34,395 bases of DNA, from contig NZ_FNHQ01000028.1 of NCBI RefSeq assembly GCF_900103535.1, positions 1 to 34,395 of the forward strand, given 5' to 3'. Below the pieces are notes generated by a model that saw nothing but the letters and a program-made list of their open reading frames with translations, was not told the origin of the DNA and ran no database searches. A program made the position numbers and the translations under genes. The stretch comes from Megasphaera paucivorans (GTDB taxonomy: Bacteria > Bacillota > Negativicutes > Veillonellales > Megasphaeraceae). Position 1 is the stretch's first letter; each line of letters begins with the position of its first letter. Of the stretch, positions 31,882 to 34,395 are shown in pieces.

Positions 31882-32922
31882 TTATGCCATATCATTATTA
31901 TATGCATACAAACAGTGTGCCATTTTCTTTAATAAATCCAGGCATTCCAAGTGACTGATCCAATTCTTTGGGACTTCATCAATCCCATATAAAGCACCTG
32001 CTAAATTACCACATACAGCTCCACATGAATCACTATCCCCATCATGATTGCATGCCATAATAACCGCATCTTTCAATTTTCCCGTTTTAAGCACACAATA
32101 AACTGCAGCTGCTAATGCCTCTTCCGCTACCCATCCAGCCCCAATACGACCTAATGATTTAGTGGGATCTCTGTCTGTTGCCGATTCATCAATTGCCAAT
32201 CTAAGGGCAGTCAATACTTCTTCATGCTTTTGATATCCTTGCAGTATATGCATCATTTCCGGTATAACAAACTCTATATCCTTATCCGTCAACAATAATG
32301 ATATAGCTGCACTCAGTGTACCGGCTGCCAAGTATCCTGTAGGGTTCCCATGTGTTAAAGATGCAGATTGACACCCCACATAAAATGCTTTTTCCGGATC
32401 TCCGGCATAAAACATTCCTACTGGTGCAACCCTCATAACAGTCCCACAGCCTTTACTATTATTTAACGTTGTATCTTCATTGCAAATCTTCCCCGATGAC
32501 AAAACAGATAAGCATGTCATTCCCGGAGAACGACGCACGAATAAATCTTTATCACCCATTATATCATAATGCCAATATTGTTCATGCGCCTGTGTCTTTA
32601 TCCATTTAGCCTGTTCGGGTCGAACAATGTGTTCTGTTTGAGTATAGTACCACCGCATATAGGAACGATACATTCCTTCCTGCGGAAGTAAATCATCATG
32701 GTTGGCCCACAATAACCCATCTGCCGTAAACAAAGCCATTTGCGTATCATCAGAAATAACCCCGCGGCGACCGTTGGATTCAAGCTTTAATACGGTACGC
32801 AATCCATAAGGGCCATATTTTTTCCGAATCGTATCTAAATTATCAAATTCAATCAGGAACCCTAATGCATCGCCTGTCGCACCGCCAAGCATACATCCCG
32901 TAAAGCGGTCACTTTTATTCAT
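31882..32922 (-). CDS. ADP-ribosylglycohydrolase family protein
   Basis: A 346-residue all-helical ADP-ribosyl hydrolase of the DraG/ARH type. These enzymes remove ADP-ribose from proteins or small molecules and need two Mg or Mn ions. The metal-site motifs are GGATGDALGFLIEF near 13-26, SDDTQMALF near 57-65 and NHDGDSDSCGAVCGNLAGALYG near 292-313, with CGTVMRVAPVG in between. The start at 32922 has GGGGGGTG 5 bases upstream. It follows the cation transporter gene by 21 bases, so the two are one operon. No ADP-ribosyltransferase gene is nearby, so the substrate is unknown. Confidence 0.93.
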   Translation of the reverse strand: MNKSDRFTGCMLGGATGDALGFLIEFDNLDTIRKKYGPYGLRTVLKLESNGRRGVISDDTQMALFTADGLLWANHDDLLPQEGMYRSYMRWYYTQTEHIVRPEQAKWIKTQAHEQYWHYDIMGDKDLFVRRSPGMTCLSVLSSGKICNEDTTLNNSKGCGTVMRVAPVGMFYAGDPEKAFYVGCQSASLTHGNPTGYLAAGTLSAAISLLLTDKDIEFVIPEMMHILQGYQKHEEVLTALRLAIDESATDRDPTKSLGRIGAGWVAEEALAAAVYCVLKTGKLKDAVIMACNHDGDSDSCGAVCGNLAGALYGIDEVPKNWISHLECLDLLKKMAHCLYAYNNDMA

Positions 32923-32943
32923 TCTTACACCCCCCAATGCCAA

Positions 32944-33885
32944 TTATCCTGCCTCTCCCAACTCATAATCCTTTGCCATCCAGGTTTTTGTTGTTGTAAA
33001 GCTGATAGTCAGCCATTTTTCATAAGACGGATATCCAATAGAATGATCAATTTCTGTTCGAATTCGATCTAACTCTGATACATTTTGTATAGGATAATCC
33101 CGCGGCAATAATATATCAATCTCAATGATTTTAGCCCGTCCATAGGCCTGCACACTTGAAACATAATCGCTAAAGCCATATCGTTCCATAAATCGATCCA
33201 TAACCTGCTGAACGTGGTTATGTAATTCGATAGGTGCGACCCCCAAAATTTGCTTAACAGAAGGAATTAAAATTTTCATCGCAGGCGGTATCATTTGAAC
33301 CGCTAACACAATCATAATAAGAGAATCCACATAAATATCTAAATATGCAAATCGTGTGTACTGCATAAACCAAGCAAATCCAAAACTAAGCAGTAATCCA
33401 GAAGCCAGAGTAGCATCAACAAACCAACTCACATTATCATAATGAACCAAATAAGACTGTATCTTTTTATTACTGCTGCGAACATAAAAATAAAAAAGCC
33501 AATCAAGTAAAGCGAAAAAAGCGGCATAGTATGTCGCTATGCCAAAAGACATGCTATGTCCCCCATCCAAAAGCCCTGCAACACCTGCATAAAAAGCATA
33601 CACAACAACTAATAAAGTAAATGTTCCTTCCAAAAACATTACTACGGGTTCGCATTGCCAATAACCAAATTGAAAACGTTTACTCGATTCGTGCCGTGTC
33701 AACTCCGAAGTAACCATCATCAATACCTTAATAATGATAGCAACAAAAGAAAAAATACCATCTAACAAGATTGCCTGGGAGTTGCTCAGGATACCTGTCA
33801 CGGTACCTCCTACCGCTACAAGTCCCATCATCGCTGCCGACAAGATGAGCAATCTCTTCTCACTGCGTTTTGCTCCCATATTCAT
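32944..33885 (-). CDS. Cation diffusion facilitator (CDF) family transporter
   Basis: A 313-residue inner-membrane metal exporter. Six hydrophobic segments lie within about 10-210, with LLDGIFSFVAIIIKV (TM2) and WFVDATLASGLLLSFG (TM5) carrying conserved aspartates; the classic HxxxD pairs are not obvious, so the metal may not be zinc. The C-terminal cytoplasmic domain (about 215-300) has the CDF beta-strands, with EIDILLPRDYP and RTEIDHSIG. GGAGG lies 7 bases before the ATG. It follows the 46-codon ORF by 46 bases and precedes the ADP-ribosylglycohydrolase; as that family is metal-dependent, Mn or Mg transport is one guess. Confidence 0.88.
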   Translation of the reverse strand: MNMGAKRSEKRLLILSAAMMGLVAVGGTVTGILSNSQAILLDGIFSFVAIIIKVLMMVTSELTRHESSKRFQFGYWQCEPVVMFLEGTFTLLVVVYAFYAGVAGLLDGGHSMSFGIATYYAAFFALLDWLFYFYVRSSNKKIQSYLVHYDNVSWFVDATLASGLLLSFGFAWFMQYTRFAYLDIYVDSLIMIVLAVQMIPPAMKILIPSVKQILGVAPIELHNHVQQVMDRFMERYGFSDYVSSVQAYGRAKIIEIDILLPRDYPIQNVSELDRIRTEIDHSIGYPSYEKWLTISFTTTKTWMAKDYELGEAG

Positions 33886-33931
33886 TATAAAACCTCCTTA
33901 CAAACAATACCAAAATCTATGTTTGTAGGGA

Positions 33932-34072
33932 TCAGCCCAAATAGCTGCTGTAATATCGTTTTGTATCCTGTTTTTGATTCATGATCAATGGACGACGATT
34001 CCATTGCCACTTACCTAAAACGCTATGCCCGACCCAACATTTCTCAAAACGACTCGAGCTCAGTGTGTACAT
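33932..34072 (-). CDS. 46-residue open frame upstream of the CDF gene
   Basis: A short frame with ATG at 34072 and TGA at 33932, preceded by GGAGG with a 7-base gap, as good a ribosome site as that of its neighbours. The product begins MYTLSSSRFEKCWVGH and goes on through GKWQWNRRPL; it is basic and rich in Trp, Tyr and Ser. It has one Cys and one His near positions 12 and 16 and no signal peptide. It could be a real small protein or a leader peptide for the transporter. I recognise no family. Confidence 0.55.
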   Translation of the reverse strand: MYTLSSSRFEKCWVGHSVLGKWQWNRRPLIMNQKQDTKRYYSSYLG

Positions 34073-34108
34073 AATAAAACCTCCAATATTTTTAAAAAAC
34101 TTATTTAC

Positions 34109-34157
34109 ATAAAGATCAATATAGTATATAATTAAATTTTACTTTATTGATCTTTAT
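34109..34157. repeat. 13-bp inverted repeat upstream of the CDF operon
   Basis: ATAAAGATCAATA (34109-34121) and TATTGATCTTTAT (34145-34157) are perfect arms with a 23-base AT-rich centre. They lie just downstream of the predicted -10, so this could be a two-half-site operator or a hairpin in the leader RNA. Confidence 0.6.
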
Positions 34158-34160
34158 TTA

Positions 34161-34190
34161 ATTATAACAGATTTCAGCGTAAAAAATCAA
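34161..34190 (-). promoter_or_regulatory. Promoter of the small ORF/CDF operon
   Basis: TTGATT (34190-34185), 18 bases, TATAAT (34166-34161) on the minus strand. A second -10-like TATACT lies inside the inverted repeat. Confidence 0.55.
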
Positions 34191-34243
34191 CTCCTCTTTA
34201 TCACAAGACAACTATCAGTCTTGTATGTTCTAAAAAAAAACAT

Positions 34244-34277
34244 AAAAAAACCAGCCGCAGTTACGACTGGTTTTTTT
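34244..34277 (-). terminator. Terminator of the EF-Tu gene
   Basis: AAAAAAACCAGCCG and CGACTGGTTTTTTT form a stem with one weak pair and a 6-base loop, followed by T on the minus strand, 25 bases past the stop codon. Confidence 0.88.
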
Positions 34278-34301
34278 CAGTTCTGCTTTTACAGCAGCTA
34301 C

Positions 34302-34395
34302 TTATTTATCTTCAATTTCAGATACAACTCCGGCACCTACTGTACGGCCGCCTTCACGAATAGCAAAGCGGAGTCCCGGTTCAATAGCTATCGGG
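34302..34395 (-). CDS. tuf: Elongation factor Tu, C-terminal end (partial)
   Basis: The last 30 residues run off the right edge of the window. They read [20 protein letters not shown], then [10 protein letters not shown] and stop, the highly conserved end of EF-Tu domain III. EF-Tu delivers aminoacyl-tRNA to the ribosome. Nothing can be said about the upstream part, but the reading frame is open to the edge. Confidence 0.95.
   Translation of the reverse strand, partial: PIAIEPGLRFAIREGGRTVGAGVVSEIEDK

Noticed and set aside
34203-34224. ACAAGAC/GTCTTGT hairpin near the EF-Tu gene
   Set aside because: Seven-base stem without T-run or link to a gene; the real EF-Tu terminator is at 34244-34277.
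2092-34395. Phage, IS, CRISPR, toxin-antitoxin or defence genes
   Set aside because: Genes are tightly packed housekeeping or metabolic types; no transposase, integrase, repeat array or tRNA-flanked junction was seen.

Overview
The window looks like ordinary chromosome of a diderm, outer-membrane-bearing Firmicute of the Negativicutes (Veillonellales), close to Megasphaera. The 16S rRNA 5' end at the left edge reads like Megasphaera-type 16S from memory. The gene set mixes Firmicute genes (whiA-yvcK-rapZ, sepF-ylmH-divIVA, addAB, a T-box leader) with envelope genes typical of outer-membrane Firmicutes (an SLH-domain periplasmic protein and a small beta-barrel protein). The genus assignment is inference; no search was run. 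I see no phage, IS, CRISPR or tRNA gene.

Layout. 1-628: 5' end of a 16S gene on the minus strand, with leader and two near-copied promoters. 629-2052 (+): an orphan amino-acid-type ABC binding lipoprotein and a HAD phosphatase, ending in a two-way terminator. From 2111 onward nearly everything is on the minus strand. 2111-7860 is a tight block: SLH mini-protein, Cof-type HAD phosphatase, rapZ, yvcK, whiA and a secreted protein I do not recognise. 7936-10456 is the division block yggS-sepF-ylmH-divIVA, preceded by pgeF and a TIGR03960-like radical SAM gene (to 13122). 13486-14118 is a beta-barrel protein. 14399-15841 is a sodium:solute symporter behind a T-box leader (15896-16223) that carries one Stem I but two complete T-box/terminator modules. 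16499-16705 (+) is a lone small gene. 16903-25545 is addB-addA-sdaAB-sdaAA, closely packed. 25816-26784 is an orphan radical SAM protein with an elaborate terminator. 27156-31705 is iclR-iorA-iorB-CoA-transferase, a probable aryl-pyruvate oxidation module, with the same 17-bp palindrome upstream of both iclR and iorA. 31882-34072 is a 46-codon ORF, a cation diffusion facilitator and an ADP-ribosylglycohydrolase. The right edge holds the 3' end of an EF-Tu gene and its terminator.

How the genes work together. whiA/yvcK/rapZ and sepF/ylmH/divIVA are envelope-growth and division functions. The symporter and the ior/CoA-transferase block both point to amino-acid fermentation: the T-box specifier can be read as UUC (Phe), and IorAB oxidises aryl pyruvates such as phenylpyruvate, while SdaAA/SdaAB deaminates serine to pyruvate. 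The most noteworthy items are the duplicated T-box module, the paired palindromes of the iclR/ior block, the overlooked 46-codon ORF with its inverted repeat, the SLH mini-protein and the orphan radical SAM gene.
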